A stretch of DNA of 14,732 nt from JBGTKH01 sp041744735 (GTDB lineage: Bacteria > Planctomycetota > Planctomycetia > Pirellulales > Pirellulaceae), in assembly GCA_041744735.1 (NCBI GenBank), contig JBGTKH010000035.1, positions 1 to 14,732 on the forward strand, written 5' to 3'. Shown here piece after piece: positions 8,359 through 13,872 of this stretch. Made by a program: the position numbers and the translations under genes. Positions within the stretch are counted from its first letter, which is position 1, and every line of letters begins with the position of its first letter. The notes under the pieces are model-generated. The model had not been told where the DNA came from. It worked only from the letters and a program-made list of their open reading frames with translations, and ran no database searches.

Positions 8359-8384
8359 GGCGGGTGGCCGCCTAACGCAGGAGG
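8359..8384 (+). promoter_or_regulatory. Leader hairpin and strong Shine-Dalgarno before cysH
   Basis: GGCGG (8359-8363) and CCGCC (8368-8372) can pair around GTGG. Seven bases later comes a perfect AGGAGG (8379-8384). The spacing from AGGAGG is 2 bases to ATG 8387 and 11 bases to ATG 8396, which makes 8396 the more usable start. The hairpin close to the ribosome site may modulate initiation, but this is inference. Confidence 0.45.
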
Positions 8385-8395
8385 TCATGATCGCT

Positions 8396-9244
8396 ATGAG
8401 TCGCGTCGCAAGAATTGTCAGCCCCCATTTCCCGCCCATGCCTGTCAAGTCGGAAACGATCCAATTGAAGGTGCTTTCGCCCGATGACTTGGAAGATGGT
8501 TCGGGCCGCGCATCGCCGATTAACGCACCGCTCGTGTGGACGACCGATTTGCAGGACGAGTTGAACGCCAAGAGCGAGGAACTGGAGTCTGCATCGCCGC
8601 AGGAGATTTTGCAGTGGGCGGTGCAGCGCTTCGCGCCACGGTTCACGATGGCGACGGCGTTCGGCCCCGAGGGGATGGTGATCCTGCACATGCTGGCCGA
8701 GATCGCACCGGACACACCGGTGTTCAATCTCGAAACCGGCTATCAGTTCGAGGAGACGTTGGAATTGCGCGATCGGGTCGCGCGGCGCTACGGGATCGAG
8801 GTTGAACTGAAACAGCCGGAGTTGACCGTCGAAGATTACGAAGCCCTGCACGGCGGGCCGCTGTACAAGACGGACCCGAACCGCTGCTGTGCCGATCGCA
8901 AGCTGGCCGTGTTGCGCAAGGCCATCGTGGGCATGCACGCCTGGGCCAGTGCCATTCGCCGCGATCAAAGCCCCGACCGCGCGAAGGCCCCGATCGTCGG
9001 CTGGGATAAGAAATTCGGCCTCGTGAAGATCAGCCCGCTGGCCAACTGGACTAAGCAGCAAGTTTGGAAGCTGATCACGGACCACGACATTCCTTACAAT
9101 CCGCTGCACGATCAGGGCTACACCAGCATCGGCTGCTGGCCTTGCACGCGAGCCGTGATGTTCGGCGAGGATGACCGCGCCGGCCGCTGGAGCGGCTTCG
9201 CCAAGACCGAGTGCGGGTTGCATTCGCCGGACGAAGAAAAATAG
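8396..9244 (+). CDS. cysH: Phosphoadenylyl/adenylyl-sulfate reductase, [4Fe-4S] APS type
   Basis: This enzyme of assimilatory sulfate reduction (282 aa) reduces APS (or PAPS) to sulfite using thioredoxin or glutaredoxin electrons. Seen: nucleotide-binding TAFGPEGM about residues 87-94, LETGYQFEET about 112-121, Cys-Cys 164-165 (RCCADRK) and C247/C250 (GCWPC) that bind the Fe-S cluster of APS-type enzymes, and the catalytic ECGLH with Cys273 near the C-terminus. The Fe-S cysteines argue for APS rather than strict PAPS use. A roughly 50-residue N-terminal extension precedes the domain. Start chosen at 8396 from the AGGAGG spacing; 8387 adds 3 residues. The gene is followed after 4 bases by an Rrf2 regulator, which points to a sulfur-regulated operon. 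Confidence 0.93.
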   Translation: MSRVARIVSPHFPPMPVKSETIQLKVLSPDDLEDGSGRASPINAPLVWTTDLQDELNAKSEELESASPQEILQWAVQRFAPRFTMATAFGPEGMVILHMLAEIAPDTPVFNLETGYQFEETLELRDRVARRYGIEVELKQPELTVEDYEALHGGPLYKTDPNRCCADRKLAVLRKAIVGMHAWASAIRRDQSPDRAKAPIVGWDKKFGLVKISPLANWTKQQVWKLITDHDIPYNPLHDQGYTSIGCWPCTRAVMFGEDDRAGRWSGFAKTECGLHSPDEEK

Positions 9245-9248
9245 CCGC

Positions 9249-9677
9249 GTGAACATCTCCGCGAAAACCGAGTACGCTTGTATCGCGCTGCTGGAATTGG
9301 CAGCCAATTACGGTTCCAACGAACCGGTGCGTATTCGCACGATTGCCGAAGCGCACGGAATTCCGGCGCGATTTCTGGTGCAGATTCTGTTGCAGCTCAA
9401 AGGGGCCGGCCTGGTCAGCAGCACGCGCGGGGCGTCGGGCGGCTATCAGTTGATTAAGGACCCGCAAGAGATTTCGCTCGCCGAAGTCATGTCACTGGTG
9501 GAAGGCCAATCGAGCCAGCCGACCAGCAGTGCCGGCATTGCCACCGCCACGTCGCGAGCGCTCTTAAAAGCCTGGAAGGACGTCGCCGCCGTCGAGCGCA
9601 ATATGCTGGCCTCGGTCACGTTTGCCGATCTCGTCGAGCGTGTACGCGGGCAGACCGAGGGCATGTACTATATCTAG
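9249..9677 (+). CDS. Rrf2-family transcriptional regulator, CymR-like (no Fe-S cysteines)
   Basis: This winged-helix repressor-type protein of 142 residues starts at GTG 9249, four bases after cysH, giving the typical Rrf2 opening MNISAKTEYACIALLELA. The recognition region is about 28-60 (IRTIAEAHGIPARFLVQIL) and the wing has RGASGGYQL at 60-68. Known Fe-S members (IscR, NsrR) carry three clustered cysteines near residues 90-105; here that stretch (SSQPTSSAGIATATSR) has none, and the only Cys is Cys11. This puts it near CymR-type members, which sense cysteine status through partner enzymes. Its place beside cysH suggests control of sulfate assimilation and perhaps of its own operon. An ATG at 9171 would extend it into cysH by 26 residues of unrelated character, so I reject that start. 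Confidence 0.88.
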   Translation: MNISAKTEYACIALLELAANYGSNEPVRIRTIAEAHGIPARFLVQILLQLKGAGLVSSTRGASGGYQLIKDPQEISLAEVMSLVEGQSSQPTSSAGIATATSRALLKAWKDVAAVERNMLASVTFADLVERVRGQTEGMYYI

Positions 9678-9703
9678 GCGTGTCTCGAATTACTCACCGG
9701 TAG

Positions 9704-9733
9704 CCGAAGTCGTGAAACGTCGTGAGACTTCGG
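9704..9733. terminator. Hairpin between convergent rrf2 and zinc-ribbon genes
   Basis: CCGAAGTC (9704-9711) pairs perfectly with GACTTCGG (9726-9733) over a 14-base loop that holds a GTCGTGA direct repeat. There is no clear T-run on either side. A second small palindrome, GAACTC-TCAC-GAGTTC, lies at 9760-9775. The position, 27 bases past the rrf2 stop in a 107-base convergent gap, fits a bidirectional transcript end. Confidence 0.4.
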
Positions 9734-9784
9734 GATTCACACCCTATGCCCGCTCCTCCGAACTCTCACGAGTTCAGCTACGAC

Positions 9785-9970
9785 TTACTTTTTCTTCGCC
9801 TGCATCTCTGCCCCGCAGGCCGGGCATTTGGCGGCACCCTGCGCAACTTTGTGCGAACACTTGAGACAAGTGACGCTGGGCCGGCGGGAAAGCCACGCAA
9901 TCCAGAGCACGATGGCCAGCATGGGCGCCGCGCACAGAAATAGGGCGAAAATCTCACTCAGGTTTGACAT
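9785..9970 (-). CDS. Small membrane-anchored zinc-ribbon protein, 61 aa
   Basis: The product has one hydrophobic segment (about residues 7-28, IFALFLCAAPMLAIVLWIAWL) followed by a zinc-ribbon CLKC...CPAC (Cys35, 38, 49, 52; spacing C-x2-C-x10-C-x2-C) and a Lys-rich tail. The ATG at 9970 gives this compact layout; the same frame stays open to 10132, but the extra 54 residues are basic, low in coherence, and run into the palindromic element region. A purine stretch lies upstream of 9970 on the minus strand. Function is unknown; small TM plus zinc-ribbon proteins are common in planctomycetes. It lies on the same strand as moeA, with the MITE-like element between them. Confidence 0.7.
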   Translation of the reverse strand: MSNLSEIFALFLCAAPMLAIVLWIAWLSRRPSVTCLKCSHKVAQGAAKCPACGAEMQAKKK

Positions 9971-10093
9971 TCGTCGGCCCTTTAGCTCCGATCGGTAGAG
10001 GCGGTCAAAATTCGCATGCCGGATGCAGCCGCTAACGCGACGACACTGTACCTTAGCATGATCCCCTGTGAATCGCAAAGTGCCCCTTTGTTG

Positions 10094-10246
10094 GGTGGTG
10101 ATACCGTTTGGGCTCAGACGTACAGAATTCAATTTTGCCGGTACATGGTTGGTGTTTTCAAGTCACGTTTTCGCCGGCAAAATTGAATTCTGTACGTCTG
10201 AGCCCGGCCGCGGTTACAGCGCTGAACGCCAAATGGTATCAGCACC
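10094..10246. mobile_element. MITE-like nested palindromic element, possibly IS1-related
   Basis: The outer ends are 18-base inverted repeats, GGTGGTGATACCGTTTGG (10094-10111) against the complement of CCAAATGGTATCAGCACC (10229-10246), matching at 16 of 18. Inside, 32-base arms at 10110-10141 and 10174-10205 are perfectly complementary around a 32-base spacer (10142-10173). The right arm alone has 23 extra bases (10206-10228). The element abuts CTTTGTTG (10086-10093) on the left and TTTTGTTG (10247-10254) on the right, a 7-of-8 direct repeat that looks like a target-site duplication. No ORF of its own is visible. The GGTG-TG-T-CCA pattern of the ends recalls IS1-family termini, and 8-9 base duplications fit that family, but this is a by-eye comparison. 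It lies between moeA and the zinc-ribbon gene and could also end or fold the moeA transcript. Confidence 0.65.
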
Positions 10247-10338
10247 TTTTGTTGCCCCAGCCCGCCCTAGCGGTTGCATGGATAAAAACGAGGGAACGCC
10301 GCAGCGCAAACTGTATCAGGGCCAGAACGTGTGACGAG

Positions 10339-11574
10339 TCACCGCACTCCACAGTTGAGCGAGTAAACAGCCACGACTTCGCCGGCGGTGAAGAGTCGGT
10401 CGCCGGGTGGAAAGTACGCGAGGGCGTTTGACTCGGCGAGCGATCGCAAATCGGCCGAGCCTTTCCAGGCCACGGTTTGCACGATGCGCTGGTGGCCGTC
10501 AAACGACATGGCCGCGGGAAAATATGTCGGGCGGTCGCCGCGTTGTTGATGATCGCAGGATAGCCGCGCTCGCAGCGGCCGCGATAGGTTGACCTCTTGC
10601 CCCGATAAGCGATCGAGCGCCGGCCGCACGAATAATTCAAAGCAAACGAGCGTGCTCACCGGATTGCCGGGCAGGCCGAACACGAGCCGATCGCCGTCGC
10701 TAGTCGGCAGCACGCCGAACCACAGCGGCTTGCCGGGCTTCAAGTTCACTTTGTGAAACACCTCGCACACGCCCAACCGCGCGAGCACCGACGGCACCAA
10801 GTCCAACACGCCCGCGGAGACTCCGCCGGACAGCACGAGCACGTCTTCTCGCAACCCGCGCTCGATCAGCCTTTGCAGTTCGTCCTCAACATCTCGCCCG
10901 ATTCCCAAATCAACCACTACCGCGCCGGCACTCGCGACCAGCGCGCCGAGCATCGGGCCGTTGCTGTTGCGAATCTGTCCGGCCGCGGGCAATTCGTGTG
11001 GCGCGACCAGTTCGTTGCCCGTCGCCAATACGGCGACTCGCGGACGAGGATAGACGGCGACGTCCGTGCGTCCCACTTCGGATAGCAGTCCGACCTCGAT
11101 CGGCCTAATTGTCGTTTCCGCCGCGAGTACCACCTCTCCGCGCCGCATCGATGTGCCCGCGGTCATGATGTTCTGCCCGCCGCGCACCGTGCCGCTGCTG
11201 ACATGAACACGGGGCGAGTCGGCAGGACCTTCGACTAACGTCGTCCGCTCAATCATCACCACCGCATCCGCGCCGTTGGGGATCGGTGCCCCGGTCATGA
11301 TGCGCGTGGCAGTTCCGGGCGTGACCGGGATTGTCGGCACGTCGCCCGCGGTTACTTCTTCCAAAACGGCAAGCTCGACGTCCCCGCCGTTCACGTCATC
11401 CGCGATTACGGCGTAGCCGTCGACCAGCGTCTTGTCGTGCGGCGGCGAGTCGACGTCGCTGGTGATGTCCTCGGCCAGCGTCATACCGAGCGAATCGGCA
11501 ACCGGCACGCGCACGGGCTGCTTCGGCTGCGCCGTTGCGAGCACTTTCGACAATGCTTCTTCAACGCCGATCAT
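10339..11574 (-). CDS. moeA: Molybdopterin molybdenumtransferase
   Basis: This cytoplasmic enzyme inserts molybdate into adenylylated molybdopterin, the last step of molybdenum cofactor synthesis. The 411-residue protein has the usual length. Seen: N-terminal domain with PPHDKTLVDGYAV (45-56; the family's usual S-A-M-D-G-Y-A read here as T-L-V-D-G-Y-A), RIMTGAPIPNGADAVVM at 91-107, the MoaB/Mog-like domain with ATGNEL at 184-189, LSGGVSAGVLDLVP at 248-261, and GLPGNPVSTLVCFE at 300-313, then a C-terminal beta domain. The start at 11574 overlaps the pabA stop as ATGA; an upstream TTG-type extension to 11622 lies inside pabA and is unlikely. It is co-transcribed with pabA. The stop at 10339-10341 is inside a small GTGAC-GA-GTCAC palindrome. 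Confidence 0.94.
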   Translation of the reverse strand: MIGVEEALSKVLATAQPKQPVRVPVADSLGMTLAEDITSDVDSPPHDKTLVDGYAVIADDVNGGDVELAVLEEVTAGDVPTIPVTPGTATRIMTGAPIPNGADAVVMIERTTLVEGPADSPRVHVSSGTVRGGQNIMTAGTSMRRGEVVLAAETTIRPIEVGLLSEVGRTDVAVYPRPRVAVLATGNELVAPHELPAAGQIRNSNGPMLGALVASAGAVVVDLGIGRDVEDELQRLIERGLREDVLVLSGGVSAGVLDLVPSVLARLGVCEVFHKVNLKPGKPLWFGVLPTSDGDRLVFGLPGNPVSTLVCFELFVRPALDRLSGQEVNLSRPLRARLSCDHQQRGDRPTYFPAAMSFDGHQRIVQTVAWKGSADLRSLAESNALAYFPPGDRLFTAGEVVAVYSLNCGVR

Positions 11575-12164
11575 AATGGCCAGCGGACGGCAAGGAAACG
11601 TTCCAGCAGCACTGTGCCGCAATCGGTGAGAAAACTCTCAGGATGAAATTGAAAACCTTCCAGCGGGTATTGCTTGTGGCGAATGCCCATGATCTCGCGC
11701 GACCCGTCGGGAGCATCGGCCCATGCCGACATCTCGAATTCCGGGCTGAGCGTTTCGGGCAGGATTACCAAGCTGTGATATCGTGTGGCGGTGAACGGGT
11801 TGGGCAGGCCGGCGAACAGACCCCTGTTGTCGTGATGGATCTGGTCGGTTTTGCCGTGCATCAGCCGCTTAGCCCGCACGATCTGTCCGCCGGTGGCTTG
11901 CCCGATCGACTGATGACCCAGGCACACGCCCAGAATCGGCAGCCGGCCAGCGAAACGCTGAATGCATTCGACCGAAATGCCCGCTTCAGTCGGCGTGCAT
12001 GGACCGGGCGAGACAATCAGATGCGACGGCCGCAGAGCATCGATCTCGTCCGGCGTTATTTCGTCATTGCGATATACCCGAATGTCCAGCGACGAATCGA
12101 TCTCGCCCAGCCGCTGGACCAGGTTGTATGTGAATGAATCGTAATTGTCGATCAGCAGAATCAT
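11571..12164 (-). CDS. pabA: Anthranilate / aminodeoxychorismate synthase glutamine amidotransferase subunit
   Basis: This class-I glutamine amidotransferase of 197 residues supplies ammonia to a chorismate-using partner for tryptophan (TrpG) or folate (PabA) synthesis. Seen: IDNYDSFTYNLVQ at 5-17, the oxyanion region VSPGPCTP at 51-58, nucleophile Cys81 in GVCLGHQ, MHGKT at 102-106, and the His174/Glu176 pair in FQFHPES. Sequence alone does not separate TrpG from PabA; with moeA rather than trp genes beside it, a PabA or dual role is my preference. The ATG at 12164 matches the conserved family N-terminus (ILLIDNYDSF). It is the first gene of the two-gene unit with moeA. Confidence 0.92.
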   Translation of the reverse strand: MILLIDNYDSFTYNLVQRLGEIDSSLDIRVYRNDEITPDEIDALRPSHLIVSPGPCTPTEAGISVECIQRFAGRLPILGVCLGHQSIGQATGGQIVRAKRLMHGKTDQIHHDNRGLFAGLPNPFTATRYHSLVILPETLSPEFEMSAWADAPDGSREIMGIRHKQYPLEGFQFHPESFLTDCGTVLLERFLAVRWPL

Positions 12165-12199
12165 GACGCTATCTTACTCTGCCGCGGCCCCGTTGCGGA

Positions 12200-12224
12200 A
12201 TTGCCCTTTCGCGAATCGGGCAAT
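12200..12224. repeat. Inverted repeat ATTGCCC...GGGCAAT
   Basis: Perfect 7-base arms (12200-12206 and 12218-12224) flank an 11-base loop whose centre is the palindrome TTCGCGAA (12208-12215). It lies 36-60 bases upstream of the pabA ATG on the minus strand, so it could be an operator or a leader hairpin. Confidence 0.45.
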
Positions 12225-12297
12225 CGCCGTACGCTCCCGCCGCCGATAAAGAATAGGGGCATTGCCCGTGAAAATGTCCAATCGAGTACCAGAGACG

Positions 12298-12325
12298 GTA
12301 CTGAGTACTAAGTACCGAGTACTGC
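12298..12325. repeat. Heptanucleotide tandem repeat, GTACTRA-like x4
   Basis: GTAC recurs at 12298, 12305, 12312 and 12319, exactly 7 bases apart (units GTACTGA, GTACTAA, GTACCGA, GTACTGC). A lone GTAC at 12286 is off-phase. Each unit contains the self-complementary core GTAC. It is a different sequence from the heptamer array at 7706 but has the same period. Confidence 0.7.
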
Positions 12326-12492
12326 ATGATGCGGCCACTACTTTCGACTCCCATCTTTTTCCTCATCATCTGGCTCTGAGGGTCTGCACGAATTGATCAC
12401 GTCGCTGGTGCTCAGCCACATTCCGCACAACTGCGAAAACACGAAGCAGTGGGGCCAGACGGACGAGCGGTGGGACGGTTTGCACATTCAGC

Positions 12493-12705
12493 TTGACCAT
12501 CAGCGACGTCGTCGGCGCCGTGGCCAAGGAATTGGGCGACGGCCTACGTGGCGTTGTGGAAAACGAACTGGAAGAAAAACGCGGCAAGCTGGTCGAAAAG
12601 ATCAATCAGCAAATCGACAAGCACCGCGACAAACTGCGTCTCTCACTGCACGACCTGCTGGCCTCGAAATGGAGCGAATTAACCCAATTCGTGCCAACCG
12701 AATAG
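12493..12705 (+). CDS. Small helical hypothetical protein or 3' remnant of a larger gene
   Basis: The 70-residue reading has a charged, helical, coiled-coil-like pattern (AKELGDGLRGVVENELEEKR, LVEKINQQIDKHRDKLRLSL), unlike a random shadow frame. The start, TTG at 12493, has no ribosome site, and the same frame remains open back to 12397 after a TGA at 12394 without an ATG. The upstream part (about 12397-12480) is Arg/Thr/Ser-rich and does not look like the same protein. It may be the end of a decayed gene, or chance. It stops exactly where the 65-base tandem repeat begins. Confidence 0.35.
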   Translation: MTISDVVGAVAKELGDGLRGVVENELEEKRGKLVEKINQQIDKHRDKLRLSLHDLLASKWSELTQFVPTE

Positions 12706-12879
12706 AAGCCCCCGGCGAAAGCCGGCGGGAGCATCACTCGCATACCTACGCACACGCAGCCGTCTTCGAGAAGCCCCCGGCGAAAGCCGGCGGGAGCATC
12801 ACTCCCATACCTACGCACACGCAGCAGTCTTCGAGAAGCCCCCGGCGAAAGCCGGTGGGAGCCGTCACTCCCATACCTA
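12705..12879. repeat. 65-base tandem repeat with GAAA-capped hairpins, 2.7 copies
   Basis: Units start at 12705, 12770 and 12835, exactly 65 bases apart; the third is cut after about 45 bases. Each begins GAAGCCCCCGGCGAAAGCCG, which folds as CCGGC-GAAA-GCCGG with further C-G pairs past one bulged base. Units 1 and 2 differ at very few positions; unit 3 has GCCGGT for GCCGGC and one extra base. It lies between the small ORF and the stop of the minus-strand DUF4198-like gene (17 bases away) and could end transcription. Because the inter-hairpin parts are the same in every copy, it is not a CRISPR array. Confidence 0.85.
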
Positions 12880-12896
12880 AATGAACGCGGCGAAAC

Positions 12897-13619
12897 CTAG
12901 CCGCCCGCGATCGGCAAGTTGATCGTCAGCGAACTGTTGTGGCGCACCATTTGGTATTCCTTGCCGCCGTCAGTGCCGGACTTGTCCTTTTCTTCGACGG
13001 AGGTGCGCAGCGTGTATTGTCCAGCTTTCTCGGCCGGGAAGCTGACCATGCCTTTGTCGTCGGTCTTCAACGTCTGATTGCTGCCGGCGCCGCGGACGTA
13101 GACGGGGCTGTTGGCGGCGGGTTTGCCGTGCCAGAGCACTTGGATCTCGACCTTGTTGCCGATGGAATGCGGCACGATGTCCAGATCCAGTTTCGGCGAC
13201 GCGGCCAGCTTCGCCAGATCGGCGGCGGAGTCGGCTTCGACCGTCTTGGCATAGTAGTGCAGCAGCACGTCGGTTTGCCCGTAACGGTACACGCCCCACT
13301 TGCCGTAGCTCTCGACGCTGCGCGGCCCGCCCGCGGTAACCGCTGCGGACAGCCAACGCTTGCCGGGCTGCTTGGTCTCGACCATTTTCAGCGTCACCGG
13401 CTCGTCGCGGTCCGCGGTCCTCAGCCACATCGCGCCGTGATTCACGAACGGATCCAGATACTGCCCATCGCCGGGCCGCGGACCTTCTTCAAAGTACAAA
13501 TTCGCCGTACCATTTTCGCCCGTCGTGCGGTCGATGGCCAGCCACAGGTAATGCGCATCGGCCGATGCTAACAGCAGGGACAAGTGGATCACGATGGCAG
13601 AGAGGATTGCTCGGGTCAT
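12897..13619 (-). CDS. DUF4198-like secreted protein
   Basis: The 240-residue exported protein has a Sec signal peptide MTRAILSAIVIHLSLLLA with an ADA cleavage site at 20-22, so His23 (HYLWLAIDR) would be the mature N-terminus. Two beta domains follow: about 23-125 (LYFEEGPRPGDGQYLDP, GKWGVYRYGQTDVLLHYYAK) and a carboxypeptidase-regulatory-like domain at about 145-238 (VEIQVLWHGKPAANSPVYVRG ... GMVSFPAEKAGQYTLRT). The layout matches DUF4198, some members of which sit with nickel or cobalt uptake genes. No transporter gene is visible here, so a metal role is inference. Start chosen from GGAG 6 bases upstream of 13619; the frame is open to 13751 but the signal peptide fits only 13619. Confidence 0.82.
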   Translation of the reverse strand: MTRAILSAIVIHLSLLLASADAHYLWLAIDRTTGENGTANLYFEEGPRPGDGQYLDPFVNHGAMWLRTADRDEPVTLKMVETKQPGKRWLSAAVTAGGPRSVESYGKWGVYRYGQTDVLLHYYAKTVEADSAADLAKLAASPKLDLDIVPHSIGNKVEIQVLWHGKPAANSPVYVRGAGSNQTLKTDDKGMVSFPAEKAGQYTLRTSVEEKDKSGTDGGKEYQMVRHNSSLTINLPIAGG

Positions 13620-13625
13620 GACAGT

Positions 13626-13629
13626 CTCC
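13626..13629 (-). promoter_or_regulatory. Ribosome binding site GGAG for the DUF4198-like gene
   Basis: On the minus strand GGAG is followed by ACTGTC and then ATG (13619), a 6-base spacing. It decides the start in favour of the signal-peptide form over the 44-residue longer ORF. Confidence 0.65.
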
Positions 13630-13722
13630 GTGGGTTGAATGAACTGGTCATTGCTTACTCGCCTTGAACTGAGCGGCGTCGCAGCCGTTGCTGCTTTCAA
13701 GACGAGAATGTCCCCGATCCAC

Positions 13723-13766
13723 TGCTTGTCGTCAAGCATTTTCTTTGGCAATACGAGTGCTTGACG
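13723..13766. repeat. Competing inverted repeats upstream of the DUF4198-like gene
   Basis: CAAGCA (13733-13738) can pair either with TGCTTG at 13723-13728 (loop TCGT) or, as part of a 9-base arm (13730-13738), with TGCTTGACG at 13758-13766. The two stems exclude each other. The block is about 100-150 bases upstream of the gene start, where a leader or operator could lie. Confidence 0.45.
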
Positions 13767-13775
13767 GTCACAAAC

Positions 13776-13859
13776 TCGTTGAACCGCAAGCCGCAGGCGT
13801 GCGCGGTGGTTGACGTTGTGTCACAGAGTAAGGCACGCCTGCGGCTTGCGGTTAAACGA
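13776..13859. repeat. 27-base inverted repeat, REP/terminator-like
   Basis: Arms at 13776-13802 and 13833-13859 match at 26 of 27 positions, with a perfect 21-base core (AACCGCAAGCCGCAGGCGTGC) and a 30-base spacer. It lies 14 bases past the end of the minus-strand serine peptidase gene and upstream of the DUF4198-like gene, so it may terminate the former. The core looks like a dispersed planctomycete palindrome, which I cannot confirm here. Confidence 0.65.
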
Positions 13860-13872
13860 CTTAGAGTGTCGG

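Larger units (their letters stand above)
12165..12492. other. Intergenic stretch upstream of pabA with short repeats, no convincing gene
   Basis: This stretch of about 330 bases holds an inverted repeat at 12200-12224, a small GGGC-ATT-GCCC hairpin at 12257-12267, and a heptamer tandem repeat at 12298-12325. A minus-strand ORF at 12169-12369 is read through these repeats and looks spurious. The region must contain the promoter of pabA-moeA, but I see no convincing -35/-10 pair. The part from about 12397 on stays open in frame with the small plus-strand ORF at 12493. Confidence 0.55.

Noticed and set aside
8372..9307. 311-residue ORF on the minus strand over cysH
   Set aside because: It is antisense to a clear cysH with all catalytic motifs; the Arg/Leu/Ala/His-rich product shows no family features.
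9760..9775. GAACTC-TCAC-GAGTTC palindrome as an operator
   Set aside because: It lies at the 3' side of both neighbouring convergent genes, far from any start, so a regulatory role is unlikely; mentioned only under the nearby terminator.
9971..10132. N-terminal extension of the zinc-ribbon gene to 10132
   Set aside because: The extra 54 residues run into the palindromic element and lack the TM-plus-ribbon pattern; ATG 9970 gives a complete protein.
10110..10205. Integron attC site
   Set aside because: The arms are perfectly complementary and lack the RYYYAAC/GTTRRRY end motifs and the unpaired bases of attC sites; no integrase is nearby.
12169..12369. 66-residue minus-strand ORF upstream of pabA
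   Set aside because: Its centre is read through the GTAC heptamer array (QYSVLSTQYR) and the rest is Arg/Gly-rich; no ribosome site; most likely spurious.
12705..12879. CRISPR-like array
   Set aside because: The period is regular at 65 bases, but the parts between the hairpins are themselves repeated, so there are no unique spacers, and no cas gene is present.
12393..12884. 163-residue plus-strand ORF across the tandem repeat
   Set aside because: It reads the 65-base repeat as repeated peptide blocks and an Arg-rich run; a shadow frame rather than a gene.
13620..13751. 44-residue N-terminal extension of the DUF4198-like gene
   Set aside because: It would bury the signal peptide; GGAG at proper spacing supports 13619.
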